Assembly (NCBI RefSeq): GCF_001625305.1
Contig: NW_017803898.1
Coordinates: forward strand, 2,880,846-2,944,845
DNA length: 64,000 bases
Reading direction: 5' to 3'
From: Branchiostoma belcheri
Lineage: Eukaryota > Chordata > Leptocardii > Amphioxiformes > Branchiostomatidae
The notes under the pieces: generated by a model
What the model saw: only the letters and a program-made list of their open reading frames with translations
The model's database searches: none
Told to the model about the DNA's origin: nothing
Part shown: positions 12,191-22,931 of the stretch, in pieces
How the letters are laid out: the number at the start of each line of letters is the position of its first letter
How positions within the stretch are numbered: the first letter of the stretch is position 1
Position numbers and translations under genes: made by a program

Positions 12191-12388
12191 GCCCGAGTCT
12201 TCCACATCTCGTCCCGTCCGTAGCCGGTTGTACCGCGCAGGTTTCCGGCCGACGAGCGCCGCCGCCCAACCCTCCATCCTCCGGGCCTCTTCTCTGGACC
12301 ACTGCGGTGCAGCTGCCGCGTACAAGTCCAACACATCCCCGCAAACACTCAACACCACCGCCGCTAATAACACACACTTTCCCCGCAT
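12154..12388 (-). CDS. CRF-family precursor, exon 1: signal peptide and pro-region (CRF-B)
   Basis: The exon starts at ATG 12388 and encodes MRGKCVLLAAVVLSVCGDVL, a standard signal peptide, then a pro-region with RR and RK sites that runs to LLIGRERR (78 codons plus one base). The donor is AGAAGAG|GTGTGT, phase 1, which matches the phase-1 acceptor of the peptide exon at 4461. The combined precursor would be 138 residues, a usual CRF precursor size. The same frame stays open upstream to an ATG at 12562. That start would add 58 residues ahead of the signal peptide, so the inner ATG is preferred. A TATAAG box lies at 12617-12624. Plus-strand ORFs over this exon are its shadows. A neuropeptide exon is likely; linkage to 4280-4461 is inferred from phase, strand and order, with an intron of about 7.7 kb. 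Confidence 0.65.
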
Positions 12389-12616
12389 GTTACCAGCAAC
12401 GTTTGACTCTACTCTCCAAGCAGAGGTTGTGGGGAAATGATCGTTAGCTTTTCGTATATGGCCGTGTACCCCTACCAACCGGCTGGCAACCTTCTCTTGG
12501 TAGTGGATACTGTCTTGCCACCGAAAGGGATCTGCTTGGAGATCAGTTTCACTCTCCAACACGCACGCACAAGAACAAGAGTTCTAGTCTCCGCAAGAGT
12601 CGTTCGCGCAGGTTGT

Positions 12617-12624
12617 CTTATATA
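12617..12624 (-). promoter_or_regulatory. Candidate TATA box of CRF-B
   Basis: On the minus strand the sequence is TATATAAG within GGGTTATTATATAAGACAAC. It would place a transcription start near 12590, about 200 bases before the preferred ATG at 12388 and about 30 bases before the alternative ATG at 12562. No CRE is visible nearby. Confidence 0.5.
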
Positions 12625-12639
12625 ATAACCCGCACTCGT

Positions 12640-13255
12640 CGTTAGTTAAGAACGCGAAGAAAAGTTTCCTCAATCAATTCCCCCAAAGGCTTTCCTTCAA
12701 TCTGAAGCCTCGCCTACACACAAACACACACGGGTATTCACAGGAGAGGGGCTGCACAAATTGCCGGTAATGCGAAGTTCGGCCTCAGGCAACGGTAGCG
12801 GAAGCTGCGAAGGTAGACAGACGGATGCCGTCGCTATCTCCAACCAGTAAGACAACTGAGACGATGTGTCATGTAGATCCGATTTCAGCTCCATCCAAGC
12901 TTGCGACTACCAGGCGCGGGTTTCGCCGTACGTAATGCACTGTGCCCACAAGGGACGTGCTTATAGCTGTTGTATTGTTGTTCCAGGTTGCCCGTGGCTA
13001 CGTACAAAGGTCCGAGCGACCTCCGGTAGCCTTGCCGGGTAAATTTAGACGCCCTTCTTTGGGGAAGGGGCCTAATAAAAGCCGGGATATTATCATAGGA
13101 GAGTCTCATTTACAATTCTCAATCAGGTTATCGAAAAAATGATCTTTTATATGGACATCATTACTTATTAAAGAGGTTATTATGGTGGCTAAGACCGCGG
13201 TACAAAAGGTTGATACTTAGTAGTTGTACGGGGGTTCAAGGTATCAGTGTCAAGG
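12640..13255. other. Upstream region of CRF-B without a recognised gene
   Basis: GC content is higher than around it. Short ORFs on both strands overlap each other and show no domain. It may hold CRF-B control sequence, but I see no defined site. Confidence 0.4.
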
Positions 13256-13256
13256 C

Positions 13257-13668
13257 TACAGCATGTAAATTTTATGGATGGCATCCTACGCAGACTTCAA
13301 ATCTAATGCGAGCGGGCGAAAAAAAACAAGGCGGGCCGAATAAAACAAGGTTCCAACATTTTACAATTTTGACTCAATCATTGTACGGATGGTTTTGGTT
13401 CAGTGGGGACATCACATACACAGCCAGCATGACATATCACTGCATCAAAGTAAGAAACAAAACATCAAATCAGAGCCTTTTCGTGTCTCCTCTCTTCATA
13501 GTTATCTGCCATCCACGTTCCGGCATGGCAACAGACATCTTTGCCCATTTTTGACATGTTGACCACTGTCGGAAGGCAAGAAAATTTCTTGTTTTTTTTT
13601 TTTCAAAATCAGGCGAAAATTAATGCGCGCGGTGATGTCATCCATACAAATCACTTGCTGTGGCCTAA
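13257..13668 (+). mobile_element. TIR element, copy near 13.4 kb
   Basis: Left end TGTAAATTTTATGGATGGCA and right end GTGATGTCATCCATACAAAT are imperfect inverted repeats. Sub-terminal GCGAGCGGGCGAAAAAAAAC and CAGGCGAAAATTAATGCGCG match the family. Outside lie AAGGCTACAGCA and TTGCTGTGGCCT, extending the repeat to about 40 bp. Confidence 0.75.
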
Positions 13669-14599
13669 AGGGCCTACTGGGGCCGCGACCGGCGATGTCA
13701 CAATAGCTGGGAAATATTTTCGGCATGTGATCATCGATTTTTTGTGCGTGATGATCAAGGATTATGTCAGATTATGTCAGCGCCCTATAGTCCACGTACA
13801 CGTCATGGTTACGTCATATCTGTCGTTCTATGTCTTGTGATATGATTTTGAAAGATCCGACCGTTGAGGGTGATTTAGCACAAGTTGTTAGGGCAAATGC
13901 TTCAATTTTTCCGTCACCAGAAGGGGTTAAGTTTAACATATCCAAGCTGAGAGACACCCAAGCTGTAATTGTGCAGTAAGCTCACATGTTGACTACCTGT
14001 CTTTTTGTCACATTTGTCATGCCAAGTTTTGTTGTATGAGAGAAAAGGCTTTCAGCAAAGGTGTATGGCAAACGATTGCCTCACAAGATACCTGAAATGT
14101 GTACGTAAACCGGTCGTATGGCGAAGGTGACCGGGTCTTACACAGAGAGTCGACAAATAAGCCGGCTACAGGCCTGGACATAACATTCTACTATATATTA
14201 TTTAAGTCTCGGTACTCCATTGCTCCTGAAGATCAACATTTGTGTTCTTGTGTGTGTCGCAATGGGCTGTATGGTCCTTTAGGTAATTCAGGCTCTGAAT
14301 TATGGAAAACTCAATAACTCTAGTTGTTTGAAGGTCAGCTATTGTCTCTAAGAGTCAAAGTACGAAGAGAACAATGTCAAACGTTCTTTCGTATACAGGC
14401 CTTTGGACTGTAGATTATATGCTGAGTTATCTCAACGGATAGAGCATGTTATCAGCATCATTAGCTAGCTTTCACCTGGCCTTCCTAGTCTCTACCAGAC
14501 TAACTACGCTGGCTATATACAGGAGGATATTTGCCAGGGAAGTTTGGCCGCCTTGTGGGTTTGACTGGCCGCGCAGAGGGAAAGAAACTACCTCCCCGC
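13669..14599. other. Stretch without a recognised gene
   Basis: Contains a short direct repeat GATTATGTCA at 13759-13778. The remaining ORFs are short and overlapping. Nothing else is supported. Confidence 0.5.
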
Positions 14600-14760
14600 G
14601 GCCGGACTCCCTTGGCCAATCTGTTTTTTTGCCGAATTCTACGATCCGTATTCCCGTAGAAAGGCCTGGTGGAGGCTAAGGCCTTCCTGCTGGGGACCGG
14701 ATCCTGGAATTCGGCAAAAAGTAAATAATTGGCCAGGAGAGTCAGTCCGCGAGAGGATTA
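14600..14760. repeat. Fold-back (inverted repeat) element
   Basis: TTTTTGCCGAATTC near 14626-14640 pairs with GAATTCGGCAAAAAG near 14707-14721. Outside this, TTGGCCAAT pairs with ATTGGCCAG, and inside GATCCGTATTCCC pairs loosely with GGGGACCGGATC. It is non-coding and probably a MITE-type hairpin. Confidence 0.6.
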
Positions 14761-14910
14761 AATTCTAATTGCGCGGCAAATGAACTTTACGGTAGCACGG
14801 CCCAATTCTACTGGCCAATTATACTACCTTACACTTACTCACTCCGTCGAGCACGGTCGGTATCTTCCCAGGACAATTCTTCACCTTTGGCCTTACTTGC
14901 ACAGTTATTA

Positions 14911-15352
14911 AGGCCACAGCAAGTAAATTTTATGGATGACAAAAAGTAAGCAACTTGAATCGGTATTTTGCATGTAAAAAAAAAACAGACAATAAATGCA
15001 AAATAAATACCAAGGTATCAAGTTACGGCCTATTTCAAAGAGAAAACTTACATCCCGAGACGTTGTTTTTACTGCTCTTATAGGTGTGCTACCGGTTGAT
15101 ATACTCTTCTCTTTCATATGAGTTATTGTTTGCTGCATCCTCACAAGACAGTGCACTATATCTTGTGAGAATGCAACAAACTATAGCTAATATGAAAGAG
15201 AAGAGGCTATTTCAAAGAAAAAAAATAGTTTTAACTATTACATTCCGAGATATCATTTTCATTTCTATACTAATAGGAGTTCTACTGGTTGACAGACTCT
15301 TCTCTTTCATATGAGTTATTGCTTGTTGCATCCTCACAAGATAGTGCACAGT
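14911..15352. repeat. Palindromic repeat cluster
   Basis: CTCTTCTCTTTCATATGAGT at 15104-15123 is mirrored by ATATGAAAGAGAAGAGG near 15190-15207 and recurs direct at 15297-15316. ATTGTTTGCTGCATCCTCAC pairs with GTGAGAATGCAACAAACTAT around a central CAGTGCACTAT. GTGCTACCGGTTGATA and GTTCTACTGGTTGACA are also repeated. The short ORFs here are products of the repeat. Confidence 0.8.
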
Positions 15353-16345
15353 GCGGGATTGCCTGCGTTCCTCGTCTCCAGGCACTGGATACATTCATCA
15401 TATACTTTCCTGCACATTAAACCACATGAATCACATTACAATCAGGTTTCATCTTTTTAATGTGCGTACATGAAAGGTTCTTGAGGACAGGGCTTCAATT
15501 TTACGAGCATATGTAAAATGCGGGTTATTGCTGGTTATTGTGAGTCCACACATTGTGGTTTGTTGTGGAAAAACACTCCTTTAGTTGCCCACCCGAGGGT
15601 GACAACTATTCTTCCAGGAGAGACTGGAGTATATTAAAAACAATTGCAACACATCAACATACAATTATATACTTACAATACATCTAGTTTTTTTTAAGTA
15701 ACAGATGTGTAACATCGTGTCTGCTTTACTTCAAAAGTGTCCCTCATGTGCTTTAGTAGACCTTGTTCCAAAGTGCACGCTTAGTTTTTGCAACGTAATG
15801 GTGATTTTAAAAAAACATCTCCAAGCAGATATTAGAAGATCGTAACATTATATGGCACCCTTTCACCCAACTTCAATGTTAAGAAAACCAGACAGTCAGA
15901 ACACATGAGGAAGATAGATCTACAAAAAGCCACGTTCAAGTTTAAGCAATCCATCTCACTCGTCCGATGTGTCGATGACCCCTTCACACAATAACCTATT
16001 GCATCACGGATCGATATTTCGAACAATTCGTGTCAAAGGTCAGCGCTTTGGTGTAATCCTTGAGACCATAAAATAATCCCACCTTTAAGTATAGAGTAAA
16101 TAACATAGATAAGTGCACGCTAAGGTTTATAAAAACCTATTGTATGACCTGTCATTTACTGTTCCCTATTAGAGCTTGTTGCACAGCCATTCAATAACCA
16201 TTTTGGCCGATGTCCAATGTCAAGGACACGGCAATGTCAATGTGATGACTAAGTAGATTTTCCCATAGGACTAAATGCTGTTAGTAAACGTTATCTATGT
16301 ATTTATTTCATCACCAAATGACTGGGTAGCCCATTAAGCTATTGC
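15353..16345. other. Stretch without a recognised gene
   Basis: AT-rich, with no domain-bearing ORF. I see nothing else in it. Confidence 0.5.
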
Positions 16346-16495
16346 CTTTACCAGGCTTCGGAAGGTGGCTGGAAAGAGGAGAAATCGGCCATACCGGGAG
16401 CGGCAAACTGCAGACCAACTTTCCTGGCATGTTATCTCTCTATTTGGCCGATTTCTACTCTTTCAAACCGCCTCCCGAAGCTTGGTAGAGGATAA
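16346..16495. mobile_element. Fold-back element, copy 1
   Basis: Left arm CCAGGCTTCGGAAGGTGGCT plus GGAAAGAG and AAATCGGCC; right arm ATGTTATCTCTCTATTTGGC plus CGATTTCTACTCTTTC and CCGAAGCTTGGTAGAGG. The outer arms are reverse complements with a spacer of about 50 bases. The same family is at 17280-17370 (one arm) and 17871-18042 (both arms). Confidence 0.75.
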
Positions 16496-17279
16496 TTCAA
16501 CTAGTAAAAACTGCTCTATGAGCCAGTTATTTTCTTTAAAGGGACATTTTTCTAGTTCAAATTTTCATCCCAATTTTAAGATATCGCATTCACGACAATT
16601 TCTTTCATACCACTAACATGTTGCACAGTCTTTTAACAATGCACGTAGCCTAAGTCAAAAACGTTTCTCCGCATACCATAAAGTCAACGTAATGTTTTGC
16701 AAGCACTAAACTCAAACACATTGAGGCAATTTGCCATTTTCAAGCGTAAACCTTTATTGTTCCATGTGCCAAGCACCTCTATTTACGTTTGAACCATGTG
16801 ATAATTACTGTGGCACAAGTCAACCGTGAGCAAATCAGCGAACACTCTTCGCATACCAAAGTGCGGACGTAACGTTGTAGCATTGTATGTACTGGGTGTA
16901 TAGACCATGTTAATGTCCTATATGTATATTTGCTTGTTCCAAAGTGACATCCACTTCGCTTCTTAGTAGTGCATGTTTTCAACCATTTGCGAACAAAAGT
17001 CAACAATTGGCAAATGACAATGGCTCCCCGCATACCAACATGGCGACGTAACGTTCTAAAAGGTCATGCACTTGATGGGAAATGGGTGGCGTTCAAGGTT
17101 AATAATCTTTACAATTTCATCTTCCAGAGTGCCATCCACTTCTATTCCCAGTAGGACATCTTCGAACATTTGATGATTGCTGTAAAATGAATCCACAGTT
17201 AGTAAAATGGTGATGCCATTCCACATACCAAAGTTGGTCTGCTAGAGAGTAACATTTTGCCGCACCCGAAAAATGTACG
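16496..17279. other. Degenerate repeat-like stretch
   Basis: Loose repeats of GTTCCAAAGTG, CATACCAAAGT or CATACCAACAT, GGCGACGTAACGTT, AGTCAAC and GCCATCCACTTC or GACATCCACTTC recur about every 150-200 bases between 16640 and 17260 and again near 17400-17640. They suggest an old tandem array. No gene is seen. Confidence 0.55.
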
Positions 17280-17370
17280 TTCTCGCGGACCAACTCCCCC
17301 GACATGTTATCTCTCTAATTGGCCAATTTCTACTCTTTCCAGCCGTCCCCCCACAGCCTGGTAGAGGCTA
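17280..17370. mobile_element. Fold-back element, copy 2 (one arm)
   Basis: Contains GGACCAACTCCCCCGACATG, TTATCTCTCTAATTGGCC and TTTCTACTCTTTCCAGCC, then AGCCTGGTAGAGGCT. This matches the right arm of copies 1 and 3. The left arm is not recognisable. Confidence 0.65.
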
Positions 17371-17870
17371 CGAAGTAACCTGAAGCACCTAAGTCAACAG
17401 TCAACAACATGTCAAAGCCTCTCCATATATACCAGCAGACGACGTAACCTTTTGCGAATACATGTACATGTATCTGGACAAGACATAATATCATACTTAA
17501 CGTTACATCTTCTAAAGTTGCATCTACTTTAATGTCCGATAGATAGTGACATTTGCTTCTCTGTGCAGTGCAATCTGTAATGCAACACCTAAGTCAATAG
17601 TCAATACTCAACATTCCAATCCGACGACGTAAGGGTTTTTGAACACCTGTACCTGTCCCCGGCTGCCGGCTTAAACCTGTACCTGTCCCCGGGTTCCGCT
17701 GGCGTGCCGCTGTTGCTACCCTGCCCGGTGTCAAGCCATATACATGATGCTGCCAAATACATGACTCCGACACTACATGGGGGTTTCCAACATACCCGAG
17801 ACAAGGGGTGGGAGGGGTTTTAAAATAGTCGTGATGTGGGAGAATAAACCTAACCTAACCCCAATCGTAA

Positions 17871-18042
17871 GCCTCTACCAGGCTTCGGGAGGCGGCTGGA
17901 AAGAGTAAAAATCGGCCACATAGAGAGATAACATGCTAGGGTGCAGCAAACTTTACTCTCTTAGAAGCGGACAAACTCCCCTGGCATGTTATCTCTCTAT
18001 TTATTTTTGGCCGATTTCTACTCTTTCCAGTCACCTCCCGAG
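17871..18042. mobile_element. Fold-back element, copy 3
   Basis: Left arm GCCTCTACCAGGCTTCGGGA plus GGCGGCTGGAAAGAGTA, ATCGGCC and AGAGAGATAACATGC; right arm GCATGTTATCTCTCTAT, GGCCGATTTCTACTCTTTCC and CACCTCCCGAG. The arms are nearly complete reverse complements around an A-rich spacer of about 40 bases. Confidence 0.8.
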
Positions 18043-18061
18043 TATATACACTTTTGCCAAG

Positions 18062-18149
18062 TCTAACCCTAACCCTGAACAATGATCCTAGCCCTAACCC
18101 TTTTCCCCCTAACCCTAACACCAACCCTAACCCTAACCCTAGCCCTAAA
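18062..18149. repeat. Interstitial telomere-like CCCTAA tract
   Basis: About a dozen CCCTAA units, some perfect in tandem (AACCCTAACCCTAACCCT) and some broken by GAACAATGATC or TTTTCC. It directly follows fold-back copy 3. A shorter TTAGGGTTAGGGTT occurs near 27202-27216. Confidence 0.85.
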
Positions 18150-18279
18150 TACCTGACCTCTTACGTATGTGGCAGTGCAAGGATTTGGCTCAACACCGGG
18201 TGGTGACAGAGCACACACCGCACATTCCTGTCGCATGTCCTCATGTTTGGAGACGTAATCTTGTTGCTTTGATTAGCGG

Positions 18280-19262
18280 CGACCCTGGTCAAGTTTTATC
18301 GGCCGGGCGGTACAAACATGTCGGCAGGCATGGCCGCTGGGTCGGCGGGTTCGATTTTTTTTTCTTCCCGAATTTGAAAAAAATATTTTTTTTTCGAAAT
18401 TTTTTTTTGGAATTTTTTTGAATTTTTTTTTTTGAAATTTTTAAAAATTCTTTCTATTCCTTAGTAATTTTTTTTATTTCAACGTGCAAACAATGGGGTT
18501 TGGGGACGGTTATAACAACGCGGGAAAACATGTAACCCGATTTCGTGTAATGTAAGCAGATAGCCTTCTTGTGGCGGGAAAAAATCTGTCAAGCAATATG
18601 GCAGAATGCTGGTTGGTTTGATCGTTATTCACAATTTTAAAACTAAATTCTGGCGACATTCTCTCTTCTGAGAGGAAAAACCTTCCTTGACTCCTTACAG
18701 ATACTTACAACTGACATTTTCTGTCAAACCTTTGTTGTTTATACATGTTTGACGTTCTTACTTGCAAATGTTGATCTCAGATTCCCGCGCGCGGGAAGAC
18801 CTGTAACCCGATACTGTCGTGCAATAGTGGAAAAATTAATACTGACTCCAGGTCAAGTTTTATCGGCGCGGCGTTGCAAACATGTCGGCAGGCATGGCGG
18901 CTAGGTCGGCGGGATCGAAGGGGTTTGGGACACGGGAAAACATGTAACCCGATACATTGTAAACTAGTAAGCAGATCGCCTTCTTATGGCGGAAAAAAGA
19001 TATATTTGACTCCGTACAGTCACTTGAACATAGATTTAATTGATATTTTCTGTCATACTTTTGTTGTTTAAATGTGTTTGACGTTCTTAGTTGCAAATGT
19101 TGATCTCAGATTCCCGCGCGCGGGAAGGTCTGTAACCCGATACTAGTACCGTCTGTGAAATCACTATCATGGCGGGAAATAGTTGTGCAATAGTGGAAAA
19201 ATTACAACTGACTCCGTGTCAAGTTTATCGGTGGCGTTACAAACATGGCCGCTAGGTCGGCC
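18280..19262. repeat. Tandem composite repeat with E2F-like palindromes
   Basis: The block GTCAAGTTTTATCGGC plus GGCATGGC(C/G)GCT(A/G)GGTCGGC occurs near 18289-18348, 18852-18911 and, shortened, 19207-19262. Each of the first two is followed by GGTTTGGGAC or GGTTTGGGGAC and GGGAAAACATGTAACCCGAT, then the 7985-8375 repeat with TTCCCGCGCGCGGGAA at 18782-18797 and 19111-19126. A poly-T and poly-A low-complexity stretch lies at 18354-18480. Confidence 0.8.
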
Positions 19263-21499
19263 CGAGTATTACCAACTGTCTTGTCTGCATTCATAACTAA
19301 GCTCATATCCACGTACCTCGTTAGAACCGTGACACTCCGGGTCACAAGGAGATGTGACACAGATTAGGGATTTGACCAGCTCTAGACAGCCCTGTGTTTA
19401 ATTTGTACTTCTGCTGACTTGAATCGCTTTTTAAGTGCCAATCACGTCACGTCAAGCAGATAAAAACATTCGGTCGTTGTAAAAACAACTTCTTGAAGAC
19501 TGGACTTTGGTCTGCTCGTGTTTTTTTCCTTCTATTTATTTTTCAGACTTTGAAGGGGTTTTAAGGGCATGCAGCCATTGTTGGGTATTTCAAAAGGGTA
19601 GCCCTGAGAAGGGCAATACATGCTATGGACTCTGAACTGTTTTATTTCTACATAATGGTAGATTCTAGGCTTTTAGCCACGTACTTTCATATTGGCAAAG
19701 GTACTACTCCAAACTGAACAGTTACAGAGAGGGCGAAAAGGCTCTATACCTGTAATAATACCTGTATACCTGTAAGAAAATGTACCCAAGTCGAGTGCTG
19801 AAGATCCCTTAACCCTTGTCCTGCTGGCAATTTCTACACAATATTTTCAAATAATTTGATGTCTTAATCATGTCACAGACCCCTGACTTTTTTGCCCTGC
19901 GGTGGCGTAGTTACTTGCCACAATTGTTGCTTTTCGCTGCGGTGTGATACATTGCAAGAGAAACACTCCCAAATTGTACATATACAGTGTGCTATATAGA
20001 TGGTACTGTATCTGCAACCTATGTGTTTCCAATGATTTACAGTTAATGTATACAAAGTAAGAAACGCCTCCAGTTAAATTGCTGATTAATCTGCTGCTAC
20101 TTCGTAATCTTACCTGCACGGGTGATGATGGACGACATTGCGCCGCTAAACCGCTAGAGGGCTTATCATAATACGGTTCCGCAGCAGGCATAACCCGCCG
20201 TTGAACCACGAAATATCACTCTCGACAATTTGTTGTTATTAATATTTGCTCGTTTTATAGGTGATAATTGCACATTACAAGTTGTAAACATTTATCTTTT
20301 CTGTTATTTCAAAATGTATTATGTTCCTGGTGTTTTAAATGCTCCCTTAATTCCCGACCATTCCCTACCACAAAAAAGGAATTTTACTACTAAAATCAAA
20401 GAACCCAAATATTATAGAAGAAGTGGGTAAATTCGTCTTCCATTGCCTAAAAAGAACAGGTCAAACCTTGTAAAACTAGTACCATGTATGTTGTAGAATA
20501 TAGTATAATGCTATAGACTCACATACCACTGTATTTTCTTTCTTGTGTTGTTTGTAACTGCAATTAGCCCTCTGGCAAGTATTTGCAATAAACTTTCTAA
20601 AAAGCTATAAAACAAATACTAGTACTTTACGTTGCTCGGAGGCGTTATTGGTGACGTACAGTTGACGTACAGTGACAACAACAGTTGTCAGCTGCAATGT
20701 ACTAAAATTAATTTGAAATTAATAATTGTAGCCGCATACATATATTCTGTATGTAGGATGACGTTATTCACACATGTATTTAGCTTTGTTAGATCTTTAG
20801 TTGTAGAAGACCATACAAAAGTCCCTGTACTTTTTTGTTGTGTCAATAAAGAATCGTAATTAATCAAAAAGTCTCGAAATTCTATTTGCTTAAAAATATA
20901 CCTAACTTAATCTAATATTGAATCTGTGCACTCATTTATGCACGTAGACATAGCTTATAAGTAGGGCAAAAGTGAATGAAGTTCTATTTATCTTTTACTC
21001 AGATCAAAGCTTCCTTTCGGCGACTCAATCGTAAAAGCTCCCCGCCCAAATGATTTGTTAGATTAATAATCCATATTTTGATTTTATTGATAATGAAGAT
21101 GAACAAAACCATGGGAGGAGGTGTCATCCTAGGTTCACACTACTTCTAAAACGTCAGAAAATTTATATTTATCTTCGTACATAAAGCCGTAATGGGTTTG
21201 ACATTAATATTACCAGTACATGGCCTTGGGACATGATCCTTCAAAATTCAGCAGGAGTATTACGCAAAACTGGGTAATCTTAAAATGATCAAAACAGTTT
21301 TACGGTTCCAATTTGATGTATTGTGTTTCTTTATCTTGTAAAGTGTTCTCTTCACCATCCCGTTGAATCGTTTCGATTCCTACTCTTCCTCTTATTCGTT
21401 ATTTTTAGTAGTTGAAATAATGACAGGGATTTTGCCCATTTCATTACAGGCTATAGTTTATAAAAGCAGTGATAAAAATATTTTAGTCTTACTGTCTGT
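19263..21499. other. Stretch without a recognised gene
   Basis: Several short ORFs, none with a signal peptide or domain. TTGACGTACAG is repeated near 20650-20672. If CRF-A exon 1 spliced to 4461 this would be intron, but I think it is intergenic. Confidence 0.45.
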
Positions 21500-21830
21500 G
21501 CAGTGCGTCTTTGAAGGAAAAATCCCTCACAATTCTCAGAAAGAACACGTCTTGCCACTTCCAAGCAAATCACCCTTTCTTCGTCCATTCACCACCTCTT
21601 AGAAGGAAGTTCCACGCTGAAAGCTTCTTTCCTAGAACAACATCACTTTCGAATAAACTACCTCGTGATTATTTCCTATATGGGTATAACCTGCAACTTT
21701 TTTTTAAGTCTAAGGTCAACAAACATCTGTCCTCACTGGCTGTACAGTAACCCAAAACATTATGAGTGGGTCTCATGAGCCTTGTTTTGTGGTAAATCAT
21801 GAATAAAAGAAATAAAAACATCAAATACTT
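21500..21830 (+). mobile_element. LINE 3' remnant (C-terminus of a reverse transcriptase ORF)
   Basis: The plus-strand frame ending at the stop near 21750 reads RRKFHAESFFPRTTSLSNKL, then PRDYFLYGYNLQLFFKSKV. This resembles the C-terminal FFxRTxxxWNxLP...FKxxL signature of CR1/L2/RTE-like reverse transcriptase proteins, with the usual Trp replaced. After the stop an A-rich tail with AATAAAAGAAATAAAAACAT follows. No catalytic RT motif is upstream in frame, so it is a short, decayed, 5'-truncated copy. Confidence 0.55.
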
Positions 21831-22368
21831 TACCAGTATCAAAGTCTTGTAACCTTTGCGTTTTATCAGCTTGCCTCAATCTTGGGCATTGCAAAGCTAA
21901 GGATCCCTGTACTGTCTTCTGATGAAATTATACATAGCTCGCGTTTTCGAGCTAAACGCCTGCCTGTTTAAGATATATTGTGGTTTTTACTACCCTCAAA
22001 TATACAAAAGACAATGCGATTAACCAAACAACTTTTAAAGTTTATTTTCAATAGCAATGCACAAGAGAAAACAGATGCTCCATCATCGTTTATTCTAATA
22101 CCCTGTATAATACATGTATTTTTTTTTAATTTTTATGCAAGGATCATATTTTTGTAGCCAATAAGTCCTGTTCTGTAAAGGCTTTCACAGAATGTTGGAG
22201 AGGAATTCTGATGTTCAGTGTTCTCTACATATTCTATATCATTCTCAATCCCAGAAAGTACAGAATTTGCCGGCTAGTTTTTTTCTTTATGTACATTGTA
22301 GTGCGTTTCCTTCTATTTTGTTTGTATAAGTTTGCTGTCCGTATCAGCTTTATCTTTGCTTCCTGTCA

Positions 22369-22408
22369 AACCGGTTAAGACTCAAACCGGTTCAGATTTA
22401 AACCGGTT
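22369..22408. promoter_or_regulatory. Three evenly spaced AACCGGTT sites
   Basis: AACCGGTT occurs at 22369-22376, 22385-22392 and 22401-22408, exactly 16 bp apart and mostly in the context AAACCGGTTcAGA. AACCGGTT is the known Grainyhead/CP2-type consensus. It lies 3' of CRF-A and is followed by a CRE at 22486. A regulatory role is inference. Confidence 0.55.
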
Positions 22409-22485
22409 CAGACTCGCAGCTGGCTTCTTGCTTTTTTGCAGACTCGCCACTACGGAACCGGCTGTGCAAGTTTAATGAGGAGCGC

Positions 22486-22493
22486 TGACGTCA
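22486..22493. promoter_or_regulatory. Perfect CRE (TGACGTCA)
   Basis: TGACGTCA sits in GCGCTGACGTCATCC, followed 90 bp later by ATGACGTAAG (22583-22592) and CTAAATATAGCC, a weak TATA-like sequence. Together with the AACCGGTT cluster it could be an enhancer or a promoter pointing right. No gene is seen on the plus strand downstream. Confidence 0.5.
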
Positions 22494-22931
22494 TCCTTTG
22501 TCTCAGCGGAAACGATCAAATTCATCACCATGGAAACGGCCGGGCAGCTGCGGGTCAGTCGAATCTGTGGAACACAAACGAGATGACGTAAGACCTAAAT
22601 ATAGCCAGACACTGCAGCTGGAAAAGTCTAGGGCGTCTCAAAAATAAGGCTCTATGACCATTATTTTAACACCCTTTCTTATGAGCTTCTACTGAATTTC
22701 CTCTACACTATTGATGACTCCAGTATTTTACCTTCTTTACCATATCACTCGATACTAAAAAGAGAATGGTAGTTGGACATACACATCACTACAAACAATG
22801 TGCGTATCTTTAGGTCTATGCCTGAATGGGTTAGTGTTAGCTATGATCAGGCACTGTTGTTCAAGATAGTCTCAACTTATCCAAGAACGTAGATCTGCCC
22901 TAGCCAGGTGTGGACTATCCTGTACCGCGCC

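Noticed and set aside
12171-12447. Two plus-strand ORFs of about 88 codons
   Set aside because: They lie antisense to the CRF-B signal-peptide exon, are proline/serine-rich and have no domain.
14425-14460. tRNA-like box A (TATCTCAACGGATAGAGC)
   Set aside because: No box B, no acceptor stem partner and no fold downstream.
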